Shown here: in pieces, positions 44,409 to 54,736 of the stretch
Layout of the letters: every line of letters starts with the position of its first letter
Numbering within the stretch: the first letter of the stretch is position 1
Assembly: GCA_003280135.1 (NCBI GenBank)
Contig: QCFW01000003.1
Span: forward strand, 62,001 to 126,000
Length of the DNA stretch: 64,000 nucleotides
Direction of reading: 5' to 3'
Source: Prochlorococcus sp. AG-363-N16
GTDB lineage: Bacteria > Cyanobacteriota > Cyanobacteriia > PCC-6307 > Cyanobiaceae
The notes under the pieces: generated by a model
Seen by the model: only the letters and a program-made list of their open reading frames with translations
The model's database searches: none
Told to the model about the DNA's origin: nothing
Position numbers and translations under genes: made by a program

Positions 44409-45965
44409 CTAATGTAAAAAATGCCTTTTCCCTGTGAATATCATAGACATATTTAGCTCATTACAGGCATTAATTGATTCATTGTCTCTAATACTTCCTC
44501 CCGGTTGAATAATAGCTTTTATTCCATATTCATAAGCTAAACGAATAGTATCTTCAAAAGGGAAGAATCCGTCACTAGCTAATACAGCTCCTTTTGCTTT
44601 ATCTGCTGCTAATTCTAAAGCTATTTTTGCTGAGCCAACACGATTCATTTGTCCTGCACCTATGCCAATTGTTTGTCCAGATGATGCGACTACAATTGCG
44701 TTTGACTTAACATGTCTCGAAACTTTCCATGCAAAAATTAGATCGTTAATTAGCATTTTATCTGGTTTGACTTTTGTTACCACTTCCCATTCTTTAGGAT
44801 CAATTACTTTGTGATCAGTTTCTTGGACTAATAAGCCACCAAATATGCTCCTAAAATTAATATTAGGACAATTACTTATTGACTCTTCTGCTATCTTTAA
44901 TAACCTTAAATTAGATTTGCTTTCAAGTATTTCTATTGCTTCAGATTCGAAGTCAGGAGCAACTATGCATTCTAAAAATAATTTTTTTAATTCTTTTGCT
45001 GTATCCATATCTAATGGAGAATTAAAAGCAACAATTCCTCCAAAAGCACTTACAGCGTCTCCATCTAATGCATTTTTAAAAGATGTTTTTAAATCTTTTG
45101 CAACGGCAACTCCACAAGGGTTCGTATGTTTAATAATAACGCATGCTTTTTCGAAATCTTTTTGACTACTTTTTTCTCCATAACCAAATTCTAAAATTGT
45201 CGATAATGCTGCTTCTAAATCTATTAAGTTATTTGCACTTAATTCTTTTCCTTGTATTTTTTGTGCCGCACCCCAACCTTGTTCGTGATGATTAAACCAC
45301 GTAGCTTTTTGATGTGGATTTTCTCCGTAGCGCAGTATTTGCTTTTGAGGTACTGATAATAAAAATGGTGACTCTTTTGAGTCAGATTGTTTGCTTAGCC
45401 AATTACTAATGGCAATATCATAACTTGCAGTATGTTGAAAAGCTTCTAAGGCAAATTTTTGCCTTAATTCTTTAGAAACTTGGTTGCTTTTTAATGCATT
45501 AAGTAGAACTTTGTATTGCTCAAAATTTGTAATTATAATTACAGAATCGTGGTTTTTTGCAGCGGCTCTTACCATTGTTGGCCCACCTATATCAATATTC
45601 TCTAAGGCTTCTTCAAATGTGACGTTTGGTTTTGAGATTGTTTCTTTGAAAGGATAAAGATTCACAACTACTAAATCAATATTTTTTATACCTTCTTTTT
45701 GTAGATCGCTTTTGTGAGAAGCACTATCTTTTTTGGCAAGAATTCCGCCATGGATTTTGGGATGGAGAGTTTTGACTCTTCCGCCCAGAATCTCTGGCGA
45801 ACCCGTGTATTCAGAAACTCTTTCGACTTTTATTCTTGCTTCTTCTAGAAGCTTTGCAGTGCCTCCACTAGAAATAATTTGAAAATCATGAACTTCACTT
45901 AAAGCCTTCGCGAAAGGTACTATTCCTGTTTTATTAGAGACGCTTATTAGAGCAATTGGGGTCAT
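44409..45965 (-). CDS. purH: bifunctional AICAR formyltransferase/IMP cyclohydrolase
   Basis: [42 protein letters not shown]. Confidence 0.98.
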   Translation of the reverse strand: MTPIALISVSNKTGIVPFAKALSEVHDFQIISSGGTAKLLEEARIKVERVSEYTGSPEILGGRVKTLHPKIHGGILAKKDSASHKSDLQKEGIKNIDLVVVNLYPFKETISKPNVTFEEALENIDIGGPTMVRAAAKNHDSVIIITNFEQYKVLLNALKSNQVSKELRQKFALEAFQHTASYDIAISNWLSKQSDSKESPFLLSVPQKQILRYGENPHQKATWFNHHEQGWGAAQKIQGKELSANNLIDLEAALSTILEFGYGEKSSQKDFEKACVIIKHTNPCGVAVAKDLKTSFKNALDGDAVSAFGGIVAFNSPLDMDTAKELKKLFLECIVAPDFESEAIEILESKSNLRLLKIAEESISNCPNINFRSIFGGLLVQETDHKVIDPKEWEVVTKVKPDKMLINDLIFAWKVSRHVKSNAIVVASSGQTIGIGAGQMNRVGSAKIALELAADKAKGAVLASDGFFPFEDTIRLAYEYGIKAIIQPGGSIRDNESINACNELNMSMIFTGKRHFLH

Positions 45966-46023
45966 GAGTCCAAAGATAGCAGACCATTAGATAGCTAACT
46001 TACGCATCAAACATACAAATTGC

Positions 46024-46629
46024 TTGATGAAAGACAAAATTATTAGCTTTTGCTCCCAAGAATCTTCTCACAGATTAATTTTGATTCACGGTTGGGGTGC
46101 AGATGCGCAAGATTTAATTCCCTTTGGCCAAGAATTACTTGAGGAAGTTGCCTTGCCATTTGATTTGATTTCATTGAATGCTCCTCAACTGCATCCAGAT
46201 GGCACAGGTCGGCAATGGTACAGTTTGTTCCCTCCAAATTGGTCTGAAGTTCCTGAAGCTATAAAAGATCTTAAAAGTAGGCTTAAAAGTACAGTCACTA
46301 ATCAAATACCTTTTCAGAAAACATTTCTACTGGGATTCTCTCAAGGAGGTGCTATGGCTCTGAGTGCCGGTTTGGGATTACCTCTGGCAGGATTAATTTG
46401 TTGCAGTGGTTATCCTCATCCAGGATGGGAACCAGAAGATCCTAATGCGAGAATCCTTCTTACTCATGGTAAGTTTGATGAAATTGTTCCTTTACATGCT
46501 ATTGACGAAATTTCGTATATTTTAGATAAGAAAAAAATCGATTATCAAACTCATTTATTCAATGGAGGCCATGAAATCTCCCAAGAAGTTATAAAAACAA
46601 TTAGTCTTTTTATAAGGGAATATGTTTAA
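46024..46629 (+). CDS. carboxylesterase/phospholipase family alpha/beta hydrolase
   Basis: LIHGWGAD, LGFSQGGAMAL, THGKFDEIVP. Confidence 0.88.
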   Translation: MMKDKIISFCSQESSHRLILIHGWGADAQDLIPFGQELLEEVALPFDLISLNAPQLHPDGTGRQWYSLFPPNWSEVPEAIKDLKSRLKSTVTNQIPFQKTFLLGFSQGGAMALSAGLGLPLAGLICCSGYPHPGWEPEDPNARILLTHGKFDEIVPLHAIDEISYILDKKKIDYQTHLFNGGHEISQEVIKTISLFIREYV

Positions 46630-46645
46630 GTAAAACGGAAAAACA

Positions 46646-47014
46646 TCAAACAAATGCGTATTCATATTCTTCTATTTCTTCCCAATCGTCCGCAGAAAGT
46701 TCTAAACCATTAAACATACTGTTTTCTCCTACGCAATCAACAATTGCTCGAAGAGATGGAAAAAGAAAATGATTTTCTTCAGCATACTGTGCACTAAATA
46801 AACCTTTCTCTCCCCAGAAAAATCTATCTGTAGTGTGCTCATTTCTTCTTACATTTACAATCGCAGGAGCGCAAAGAGCTTCTTCAGCTATGTATCTACG
46901 AGCTGCAGTAACTGGTTTGTGTTTTCCAGTTTCAAGGTGAAATGTTTGAACATGAGCCATAACTCTTTGGCCAGCCAAACGTCTACGGCTAATCCGCTTG
47001 CGCTTTTTAGACAT
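46646..47014 (-). CDS. DUF3155-like cyanobacterial protein
   Basis: Basic N-terminus KKRKRISRRRLAGQRVMAHVQTFHLETGKHKPVTAARRYI. Confidence 0.65.
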   Translation of the reverse strand: MSKKRKRISRRRLAGQRVMAHVQTFHLETGKHKPVTAARRYIAEEALCAPAIVNVRRNEHTTDRFFWGEKGLFSAQYAEENHFLFPSLRAIVDCVGENSMFNGLELSADDWEEIEEYEYAFV

Positions 47015-47387
47015 GAAATGAAATTCCTTGAGGAGTGAAAAATGAATTTAATTTTGGCGTGCCACTTTATGATTTAAATAAATCGCTAATCGATTTAGAT
47101 TAAATGCTTTAGGTAAGAGAAAGTTAAACAGAGAAGTAGTTTGCGAATAGCATTGCTAACTAAATTACTTCCGAACCTAACCTTGGCAAGCCAACTTCAG
47201 GGGACCCATCAACCTCTGATAAAGCTTTTGGCAGGACTTTTTTCTGTGAACCTTTTGCCAAAGAGACCTTTGAAGAGCTTGAATGAAATGCTCTTGATCA
47301 GTCTTTAACCATATCTTAATACTTTTTTCTGAATTATCAAGTGAAACTTACTTTCAAAACCCTGATAAACCTGTTGAATTAGAAATT

Positions 47388-48527
47388 ATGCAGTTTTCAG
47401 ATCGCTTTTTAAATCTAGTCCAACATGAATTGAGCGTGCTTGATTCATTAGGTGGATTAGAGAATGTAGTTATTTATTTTGCTCAGGCTAAGCAGGGAAA
47501 ACCTCCAATATTGAAGATTATTGGTGAAATGCCAGGCAATTCAACAAAGGCTCTAACTCCTATTGAAAATGACCCTGACTTAAGACTCCCCTCGCCGGAT
47601 AGAAGATGGTATCCATTACAAGACGGGTCAAAATTACTTGGCGTAATACGTGTAGAACGCTTTGCTTCAGATGAAGAATGGCCAGAAGAACTTGACCAAA
47701 AATTGCATTCCTGTTCTTTGGTTCTAGCCACCTCCCTTAGCTTGGAACTTGAAAGGAAAATAATCTCAGAACAATTTATTCAGCAGAAAGAGCAGATTCA
47801 AGTATTGATTCATCAGTTAAGAAATCCTTTAACTGCATTAAAGACTTATGCACAACTTTTGATGAGAAAGCTTGGTCCTGATAATAGTGAAAGGGATTTA
47901 ATAGAAGGGTTATTAAGTGAGCAAGATCAAGTTAATAAGTATTTACTGGCACTTGATAAGTTAAGCCAGCCAAAAGAAATATCACAGCAAATAATTCCTT
48001 CGCGATTATTATTACCCCCATTAATCCAGCATACAGAAAAATTAGAATTGTTCGAAATATTGAAGCCATTAATTGATCGTTCTGCAGCAACTGCTAAATT
48101 GCAAGATCGTCAATGGCTGGGACCAAAAGATTTGCCAGCTTGGCTTAAAAAAGAAAGTAATTTATCAAATCAAGTAATAGGAGAAATAGTTGCAAACTTA
48201 TTAGAGAATGCCTTTAAATATAGTCCTTCTGGATCTTCTATAGGACTTTGTTTTAATTCGTCAGGATTATGTGTATGGGATTCTGGTGACCCCATAGACA
48301 ATAGACTGAAGGAAAAGATTTTTATGGATGGTTTTAGAGCTAGTTCAGTTTCTAATATTCAAGGCTCTGGAATAGGTCTAACTCTTGCAAAAGAATTGGC
48401 TGAGCAATTAGGGGGTAATTTATATTTAAGCTCACAACCTAATCTTTTTGATCAAGCATTACCTTCTAATGGTAACGCTTTTGTTCTTACATTGCCGGTA
48501 GAATCAATGCAAGGCAAAACAACATAG
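47388..48527 (+). CDS. sensor histidine kinase
   Basis: H-box HQLRNPLTALKTYAQLL, N-box EIVANLLENAFKYSPSG, G-box GSGIGLTLAKELAEQLGG. Confidence 0.92.
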   Translation: MQFSDRFLNLVQHELSVLDSLGGLENVVIYFAQAKQGKPPILKIIGEMPGNSTKALTPIENDPDLRLPSPDRRWYPLQDGSKLLGVIRVERFASDEEWPEELDQKLHSCSLVLATSLSLELERKIISEQFIQQKEQIQVLIHQLRNPLTALKTYAQLLMRKLGPDNSERDLIEGLLSEQDQVNKYLLALDKLSQPKEISQQIIPSRLLLPPLIQHTEKLELFEILKPLIDRSAATAKLQDRQWLGPKDLPAWLKKESNLSNQVIGEIVANLLENAFKYSPSGSSIGLCFNSSGLCVWDSGDPIDNRLKEKIFMDGFRASSVSNIQGSGIGLTLAKELAEQLGGNLYLSSQPNLFDQALPSNGNAFVLTLPVESMQGKTT

Positions 48528-49278
48528 CAGTTTCTACTAATACAACTGATGCACCATAAGAGTCGCCGGTATGGCCTTTAAGAAAGTTTCCTAAACTATT
48601 TGTAACTAAAATAGAACTTAATAAACCAATAATATTTAAACTCAATAAACTTAACTTAAGACTATCTTTTAGTGGTAAAATAAATAATATTAGAGAATAG
48701 GCAATAATTATTGTAAACGATATTAATCCCTCATGCATTAAACCTTTCCAATGCTTTTTATGTGAAATTGAATTGCTTTCCTTATGCAAATATTGGAAAT
48801 TATTAATAGCTAATATTGATGAGAACTTACTCCAGAATGAGGCAATTATTATTGCAATTGGTGTGTATAGACCAAGCTTTAATAAGGAGCTAATTTGTAT
48901 TATTAGAAGAGTTATTAATGCCAGAACTCCAATAGAACCAATTCTGCTATCTTTCATTGCCTTTAATTGCTTTTCTTTTCCAGCGGCAATACCATCTGCT
49001 GTGTCTATAAGTCCGTCAAGATGCAAACCACCATTAATAAATATTCCAGAAGCTATAACTAAAAGGGCTAAAGACTCTTTGGGCCATCCAAAATTAAAAA
49101 ATATTATCCAAAGACTGCTCTGTATTAGGCTTGTAATAACTCCTATAAGAGGAGCAAAGCGAGCTATCCGAGTAAACCTTGGTTTAATCTTTGGTATTTT
49201 TGGGAGGACTGTGTAAAAGATCCATGCACCTGCAAAGTCTTTTAACAGGTTTAGATTAAGCAGAATTAATCGCCTCAT
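48487..49278 (-). CDS. cobS: adenosylcobinamide-GDP ribazoletransferase
   Basis: GGLHLDGLIDTADGIAAG; convergent with the histidine kinase. Confidence 0.93.
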   Translation of the reverse strand: MRRLILLNLNLLKDFAGAWIFYTVLPKIPKIKPRFTRIARFAPLIGVITSLIQSSLWIIFFNFGWPKESLALLVIASGIFINGGLHLDGLIDTADGIAAGKEKQLKAMKDSRIGSIGVLALITLLIIQISSLLKLGLYTPIAIIIASFWSKFSSILAINNFQYLHKESNSISHKKHWKGLMHEGLISFTIIIAYSLILFILPLKDSLKLSLLSLNIIGLLSSILVTNSLGNFLKGHTGDSYGASVVLVETAMLFCLALILPAM

Positions 49279-49352
49279 TGTTTAATTAGAGAACAAGTTA
49301 GGTGATTAGTATCTTCAAGCTTAAGGCTTTTGCCATATCTCTCGAGATAGAT

Positions 49353-50471
49353 ATGTTTAGTTTCCAAATCAAATCAAATTGTTTAAGCACAAAAGCAAGG
49401 GTTGGTTCTTTTAAGACTTTGCATGGAGCAATTAGAACGCCACAATTTATGCCTGTAGGTACAGCAGCTACGGTGAAAGGAGTAAGCCCATTACAGCTTG
49501 AGAAAACTGGAGCTCAAACAATTCTCGCAAATACATACCATCTACACTTACAGCCAGGCGAGGATGTTATCCATGCTGCAGGAGGAATTCATAAATTTAT
49601 GAGTTGGAATCAACCGATTTTGACTGACTCAGGTGGTTATCAAGTGTTTAGTTTAGGTAAATTGAACAAAATAGATGATTCAGGTGTTTTTTTTAAAAAT
49701 CCTAGAAATGGTAGGAATATTCATTTAAGTCCTGAAAATTCAATAGAGATCCAGATGGCATTAGGTTCCGATATTGCCATGGCCTTTGATCAATGTCCTC
49801 CCTATCCATCTACAGAAAATGATGTTGAAGAGGCTTGTAGGCGCACTCATCATTGGCTAGAGAGATGTGTTTTATCTCATACCAATTCCAATCAGGCATT
49901 GTTTGGGATAGTTCAAGGGGGTTGTTTTTTGAATCAGCGTATAAAAAGTGCAAGCATTGTTTCTAGTTTTAATTTACCCGGCATAGCAATCGGTGGAGTA
50001 AGTGTTGGAGAATCTAGTGATGCGATTAATAAAATTGTTAGCGAGGTTGCACCTCTTCTGCCAGAAGAGATTCCAAGATATTTAATGGGGATTGGAACTC
50101 TGCCAGAAATTTCAAAAGCAGTTGCAAGTGGAATAGATCTTTTTGATTGTGTTTTGCCAACACGTTTAGGCCGCCATGGAACTGCCTTGGTTAGAGGGGA
50201 ACGATGGAATCTTAGAAATGCATGCTTTAAAAATGATTACCAACCATTAGATGAAACTTGTAAATGTGAAGTGTGTCGAAGTCATAGCAGATCTTATTTA
50301 CATCATTTAATTCGGAGTGAGGAATTATTAGGTCTGACTCTTATAAGTATCCATAACCTCAGTCATATGAATCGTTTTATGCAATCAATCACTCGAGCAA
50401 TTGAGGATGGTTGTTTTTCAGAGGATTTCACTCCATGGCAGAAAGACGCCATTGCGCATTACACGTGGTAG
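49353..50471 (+). CDS. tgt: queuine tRNA-ribosyltransferase
   Basis: [24 protein letters not shown], zinc motif [17 protein letters not shown]. Start set to MFSFQIKS. Confidence 0.96.
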   Translation: MFSFQIKSNCLSTKARVGSFKTLHGAIRTPQFMPVGTAATVKGVSPLQLEKTGAQTILANTYHLHLQPGEDVIHAAGGIHKFMSWNQPILTDSGGYQVFSLGKLNKIDDSGVFFKNPRNGRNIHLSPENSIEIQMALGSDIAMAFDQCPPYPSTENDVEEACRRTHHWLERCVLSHTNSNQALFGIVQGGCFLNQRIKSASIVSSFNLPGIAIGGVSVGESSDAINKIVSEVAPLLPEEIPRYLMGIGTLPEISKAVASGIDLFDCVLPTRLGRHGTALVRGERWNLRNACFKNDYQPLDETCKCEVCRSHSRSYLHHLIRSEELLGLTLISIHNLSHMNRFMQSITRAIEDGCFSEDFTPWQKDAIAHYTW

Positions 50472-50483
50472 CTTCACTTGCAA

Positions 50484-50648
50484 ATGTCCATGAATTATTT
50501 AGGGATGGCATCGATTACCCTCGACTTGCTTGCTCAGTTGCCTGAGGCTTATAGGATCTACGCTCCTACGGTTGATGTGCTCCCATTGATACCGCTTCTT
50601 TTCTTCTTGCTTGTTTTTGTTTGGCAGGCAGCTGTAGGGTTTCGTTGA
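50484..50648 (+). CDS. psbK: photosystem II PsbK
   Basis: Manual translation [54 protein letters not shown]; absent from the ORF track. Confidence 0.95.
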   Translation: MSMNYLGMASITLDLLAQLPEAYRIYAPTVDVLPLIPLLFFLLVFVWQAAVGFR

Positions 50649-50662
50649 TCTTTGTTTGATTA

Positions 50663-50751
50663 AGTTACTTTTTTAGTAACTGTCAAATATTCAGTTTTAC
50701 GAAATTGCTTGGGTCTATTCATGTTCCTATATGGTTTAACCATATGGGAAC
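50663..50751. terminator. tandem hairpins between convergent psbK and oxidoreductase gene
   Basis: AGTTACT-TTTTT-AGTAACT (50663-50681) and GTTCCTATATGG-TTTAA-CCATATGGGAAC (50723-50751). Confidence 0.5.
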
Positions 50752-50770
50752 AGGCTTCATTTGAGAATTT

Positions 50771-51778
50771 TTAAATTGCCTTTGCCAAGCTGATTTCTTT
50801 AGATGGATTTAACACTGCTCTTTCAATTAGATCGGCGAGAGTTAATGCTCTAGAGGCCTGGAGCCCGTCCACGGCTGGTGTTTCAAGTCCTCGCACACAT
50901 TGAAGGAAATGCTCTAATTCAGCATATAAAGGCTCAATTGAGGTTGTTGAGACTTCTTCAACAAAGCCATCGTTTCTGTATACCAATTCACCCTGTTCGG
51001 CAGAATATCTCTCATGAGATCTGCGATGTATATGCAAAGTGTGATTTAAGAAGTCGGTTTCGACCAGGCTTTTTTTGCAGTGAGCACTTAAATTACGTAT
51101 TTTTTTGTGGCTCATTTTACTGGCAGTGAGACTTGCAATTACCCCGTTTTTAAAACCAATAGTGGCATTTACATAATCCATTGGACCTTCTTTATCACTA
51201 CATCCGCCTACTGCAGCTAATTGAATAACAGGAGCATTTGCTAATTCAAGAACTAGATCAAGGTCATGAATCATTAAGTCAAGAACTACTGAAACATCAT
51301 TAGCTCTATCAGAATTTGGACTATGTCTTCTGGCTTCTAAAACCACTACTTCTTCATCTTTTACTACTTTGGTTAATTCTCTAAATGCAGGATTAAATCT
51401 TTCTATATGTCCTACTTGAAGTAAGCAATTAGTTTTTTTTGATGCCGCAATAAGTTCTGAAGCCTCTGTTTTGCTTGCGGCAATAGGCTTTTCGATTAGA
51501 ACATGTTTGTTTGCTTCTAAACATTTTAAACCAACTTTATGGTGAAGCAATGTTGGTACTGCTATACAAACTGCCTCAACTTCACTTATTAAATCTTCGT
51601 AGTCTTTGTACCATTTGCAATCGAATTGCTCAGTAGCTAAATTTCCTCTCTCTTCATTTGGATCAGCGACACCAATCAATTCAGCATCTTTTAATAGGCT
51701 TAAAACCCTTGCATGGTGCCAGCCCATGTTTCCAATTCCTATGACCCCAACCTTTACAGGGATTATATTGGGGGCCAT
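50771..51778 (-). CDS. Gfo/Idh/MocA family oxidoreductase
   Basis: VGVIGIGNMGWHHARVL Rossmann motif, HVLIEKPIAAS. Confidence 0.92.
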   Translation of the reverse strand: MAPNIIPVKVGVIGIGNMGWHHARVLSLLKDAELIGVADPNEERGNLATEQFDCKWYKDYEDLISEVEAVCIAVPTLLHHKVGLKCLEANKHVLIEKPIAASKTEASELIAASKKTNCLLQVGHIERFNPAFRELTKVVKDEEVVVLEARRHSPNSDRANDVSVVLDLMIHDLDLVLELANAPVIQLAAVGGCSDKEGPMDYVNATIGFKNGVIASLTASKMSHKKIRNLSAHCKKSLVETDFLNHTLHIHRRSHERYSAEQGELVYRNDGFVEEVSTTSIEPLYAELEHFLQCVRGLETPAVDGLQASRALTLADLIERAVLNPSKEISLAKAI

Positions 51779-51829
51779 TTGGAAGATTTCATTTGCTTAT
51801 TGAGATTATCGTTTATAGGGTGTATTGAG

Positions 51830-53098
51830 TTAGTTTTTTTTTAAGATTATTTTTACTTCATCGATTCTTGGCCCTTGCATGGAGATTATTTCGAAAATAA
51901 TTTCATGATTTATTAGGCTTTGTCCTGTGATAGGTACTTGTTGAAATTGTTCTAATAAAAATCCTGCAAGCGTATAGTAACTAGTGTTTTCTGGTAGTTG
52001 AAGATTTAATTGCCTGTTTAATTCCATTATTTCAATATCTCCATCTGCTATCCATATCCTTTTATTAAAATCTATTGCCTTAAGAATGGGCTCTTCTCTT
52101 GGAGGATCAATGTCTTCTCCAACTATTTCTCCAGTAAGGTCAGCAGCTGTTATAAGTCCTTCTGTCCCACCATGCTCATCGACAACCAGTAGAAAGGGGT
52201 TCCCTCCACGAATTAATGGAAGAAGTTTTTCCAAGGTACAGTTTTCAGATACTTTAGGTACAGGTTTTATGTATTTTTCTAATAAGGTATTAGGTTTTAA
52301 TTCTCCTTTTGAAAGTGGTTCGGCTAAATGTCTAAGGTCCAGGACACCTAAAACATTGTCTAATGAATCGCCAGTAACGATAAACCGTGCATGTCTTGTT
52401 AAGTGAACTTCTTTCATTAACTCTGAAAAAATAACACTTTTGGGAAGAGTGATCATTTTTGAGCGAGGGACCATTATTTCCCGTACTTGAGTATCTCGGA
52501 GTGCAAAAACTCCTTCCAAAATATTCTTCTCATCTGGATGAAGCCCTGTAACTCTTCCAGATTCAATAAGAGTTTCTAACTCACCTGCAGATAATGCGGA
52601 TACAAGGGATTCCCATTGATTGTTTAAACCAACAATTTTCAATAGAAAAGATGCAAGTTTTTCTAATAAGGAAAGCAGTGGTGTAAGAGTCTTCATTACC
52701 CCTTCCAGAAGAGGTGCAAGACTTAGGGCTGACTTTTCAGGTCTATTTAGAACTAAGGCTTTTGGTAAAAGACCAGCTATTAGCGTCGCGAACATAACTA
52801 TTGATAAGAAAAATATTAAATTAAATACTTGAAAGGATTGATTTTCCTTTGGCCATAATTCATTTGCTATTTGATTGGATAGCCAACCAATTGCAATGAA
52901 TGACATGGATAGGCCAAGTTGAGCAGCCATTAGGCTGCTTCTTAGTTTTTTTTGGAGCCTATGGATTGAAAGAGAACCTTTTTTCTTCTCTTTTATTAAT
53001 CTTTCTACTCTGCTTGGCCTTAATCGCAAAATAGAGAGTTCTCCCGCAGCAAAAAAAGCTGGGAAAGAAAAAAGTATGAAGATTAAAAAGAACTTCAT
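51830..53098 (-). CDS. CNNM/CorC-type (hemolysin-like) CBS-domain membrane protein
   Basis: DUF21 N-terminus, VREIMVPRSKMITL, DEHGGTEGLITAADLTGEIVGE. Confidence 0.9.
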   Translation of the reverse strand: MKFFLIFILFSFPAFFAAGELSILRLRPSRVERLIKEKKKGSLSIHRLQKKLRSSLMAAQLGLSMSFIAIGWLSNQIANELWPKENQSFQVFNLIFFLSIVMFATLIAGLLPKALVLNRPEKSALSLAPLLEGVMKTLTPLLSLLEKLASFLLKIVGLNNQWESLVSALSAGELETLIESGRVTGLHPDEKNILEGVFALRDTQVREIMVPRSKMITLPKSVIFSELMKEVHLTRHARFIVTGDSLDNVLGVLDLRHLAEPLSKGELKPNTLLEKYIKPVPKVSENCTLEKLLPLIRGGNPFLLVVDEHGGTEGLITAADLTGEIVGEDIDPPREEPILKAIDFNKRIWIADGDIEIMELNRQLNLQLPENTSYYTLAGFLLEQFQQVPITGQSLINHEIIFEIISMQGPRIDEVKIILKKN

Positions 53099-53112
53099 TT
53101 AAATTGTCATAT

Positions 53113-53184
53113 GGGGGTGGCGAGGATCGAACTCGCCTAAGGCGAATTATGAGTTCGCTGCATTCACCAGATTGCTACACCCCC
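53113..53184 (-). tRNA. tRNA with CAU anticodon (probably Met)
   Basis: GGGGGTGTAGCAATCTGGTGAATGCAGCGAACTCATAATTCGCCTTAGGCGAGTTCGATCCTCGCCACCCCC. Confidence 0.9.
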
Positions 53185-53302
53185 AATAAAGGGATCTTTT
53201 GTAAGATCTTTTTTCATTTTGAAGACCTTTACATGAATAATAATTTAGTAAGCAACAAGTTGAAGTAACTCAATGCTTCAAATAACACATTAGATTTTAA
53301 GA

Positions 53303-53887
53303 ATGAACCCTATCCCTCAGTCAAGAGAGGCTTGCAAAGACAAGCTTTTAAGCCTTCTTGCATCTCATGCTTATAGGCATGGAAATTTTACTTTGTCTTC
53401 AGGAAAAACAAGTCATCATTACGTGAATTGCAAACCAGTCACCTTAAGTAGTATTGGATTGGCTTTGACCAGCAATTTATTATTTGAAAATGTTGAACAT
53501 GATGCAATTGCTATAGCTGGGATGACGCTGGGGGCGGACCCTTTGGTTAGTGGAGTTGCTATTTCTGCGGCCTTGAGTGGCAGAGATCTTGATGCATTGA
53601 TAATTAGAAAAGAAGCAAAAGGGCATGGCACATCTGCTTGGATAGAAGGACCATTGCCTCCTAAAGGCTCGCTGATAACAGTTCTTGAAGATGTTGTTAC
53701 CACTGGCGGATCTTCTTTAAAAGCAGTTTCTTTACTGAGAGAAGCTGGCTATTTGGTTAACAGGGTTGTAACTATTGTTGATAGATTGGAAGGGGGGTTA
53801 GAAGCTATTGAGAATGAAGGTTTAGAAATGATTAACCTTTTCTCTATAGAAGAAATCTCTTCTAAATCAAATCAGATATTGAGATGA
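53303..53887 (+). CDS. pyrE: orotate phosphoribosyltransferase
   Basis: [22 protein letters not shown] motif, [17 protein letters not shown]. Confidence 0.96.
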   Translation: MNPIPQSREACKDKLLSLLASHAYRHGNFTLSSGKTSHHYVNCKPVTLSSIGLALTSNLLFENVEHDAIAIAGMTLGADPLVSGVAISAALSGRDLDALIIRKEAKGHGTSAWIEGPLPPKGSLITVLEDVVTTGGSSLKAVSLLREAGYLVNRVVTIVDRLEGGLEAIENEGLEMINLFSIEEISSKSNQILR

Positions 53888-53896
53888 TTTTCAAAA

Positions 53897-54724
53897 ATGA
53901 AGATTTGGGATGCAAGCTTTCCTCTTATTTCTTTAAAAGGAGAAGGCACTAGAAAATTTCTTCAAGGTCAAATATCTTCAGAAATTCTTTCTTTAAAAGA
54001 ACAAGAAATAATTCGTACCTGTTGGTTGTCTCCTCTAGGTAAGATCAGAGCATTATTTGAACTTCGTATAATTAATGATGGAGCAGAAATATTAATTATT
54101 TCTGGAAATGTAAAAGAAGTTTTTTATGGTTTAGACAGCGTCATTTTCCCTGTTGATAATGTAAGCATTAATCTTGCAGGGAAAATTAGAAGAGTTCAAA
54201 TGATGTCTTATTCAGAATCTTGGCGGAAGAGTTCGTTTAGATGGGTATTTCATCAAAACAAAGAACTTAAATATTTTGGAAATTATGAGATTGCTACTAA
54301 GTCTGAACTTGATAAATGGAGTATTCAACAAGGAATTATTTCTGACTTTTCTTTATTGAATTTAGAGACAAATCCGTTTGAATTAGGATTATCTGATTTG
54401 TTGAATCTAAACAAAGGATGTTTTTTAGGCCAAGAAATAATAGCTAAGTTAAATAGGATTGGTCACGTAAAACATGAATTAAGAGCATTTATTAGTTTGA
54501 GTGATCAAATGAAAGCTGGAGATACATTAATATCTCTAAATGATACAGATGAATTGAAAAATCAAACTGCGGGCTTTATTTCATATTCTTTTAAAACAGC
54601 AGAAAAACAGACTATAGGATTTGCTTTTATCAAAAGAAAGTATCTATTAGAAAGGGAACTAATTAATAAGAGTTCTATGATTCCATTGGAAATAAATAAA
54701 CCTATTGGATTTGTACCTATTTAG
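53897..54724 (+). CDS. ygfZ: YgfZ/GcvT-like folate-binding protein
   Basis: NKGCFLGQEIIAKLNRIGHVKHELRAF corresponds to the KGCYxGQE motif. Confidence 0.85.
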   Translation: MKIWDASFPLISLKGEGTRKFLQGQISSEILSLKEQEIIRTCWLSPLGKIRALFELRIINDGAEILIISGNVKEVFYGLDSVIFPVDNVSINLAGKIRRVQMMSYSESWRKSSFRWVFHQNKELKYFGNYEIATKSELDKWSIQQGIISDFSLLNLETNPFELGLSDLLNLNKGCFLGQEIIAKLNRIGHVKHELRAFISLSDQMKAGDTLISLNDTDELKNQTAGFISYSFKTAEKQTIGFAFIKRKYLLERELINKSSMIPLEINKPIGFVPI

Positions 54725-54736
54725 AATAAATTATTG

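Noticed and set aside
44845-45165. 106 aa plus-strand ORF
   Set aside because: Antisense shadow of purH
48773-49216. 147 aa plus-strand ORF
   Set aside because: Antisense shadow of cobS
52086-52406. 106 aa plus-strand ORF
   Set aside because: Antisense shadow of the CBS-domain membrane protein gene
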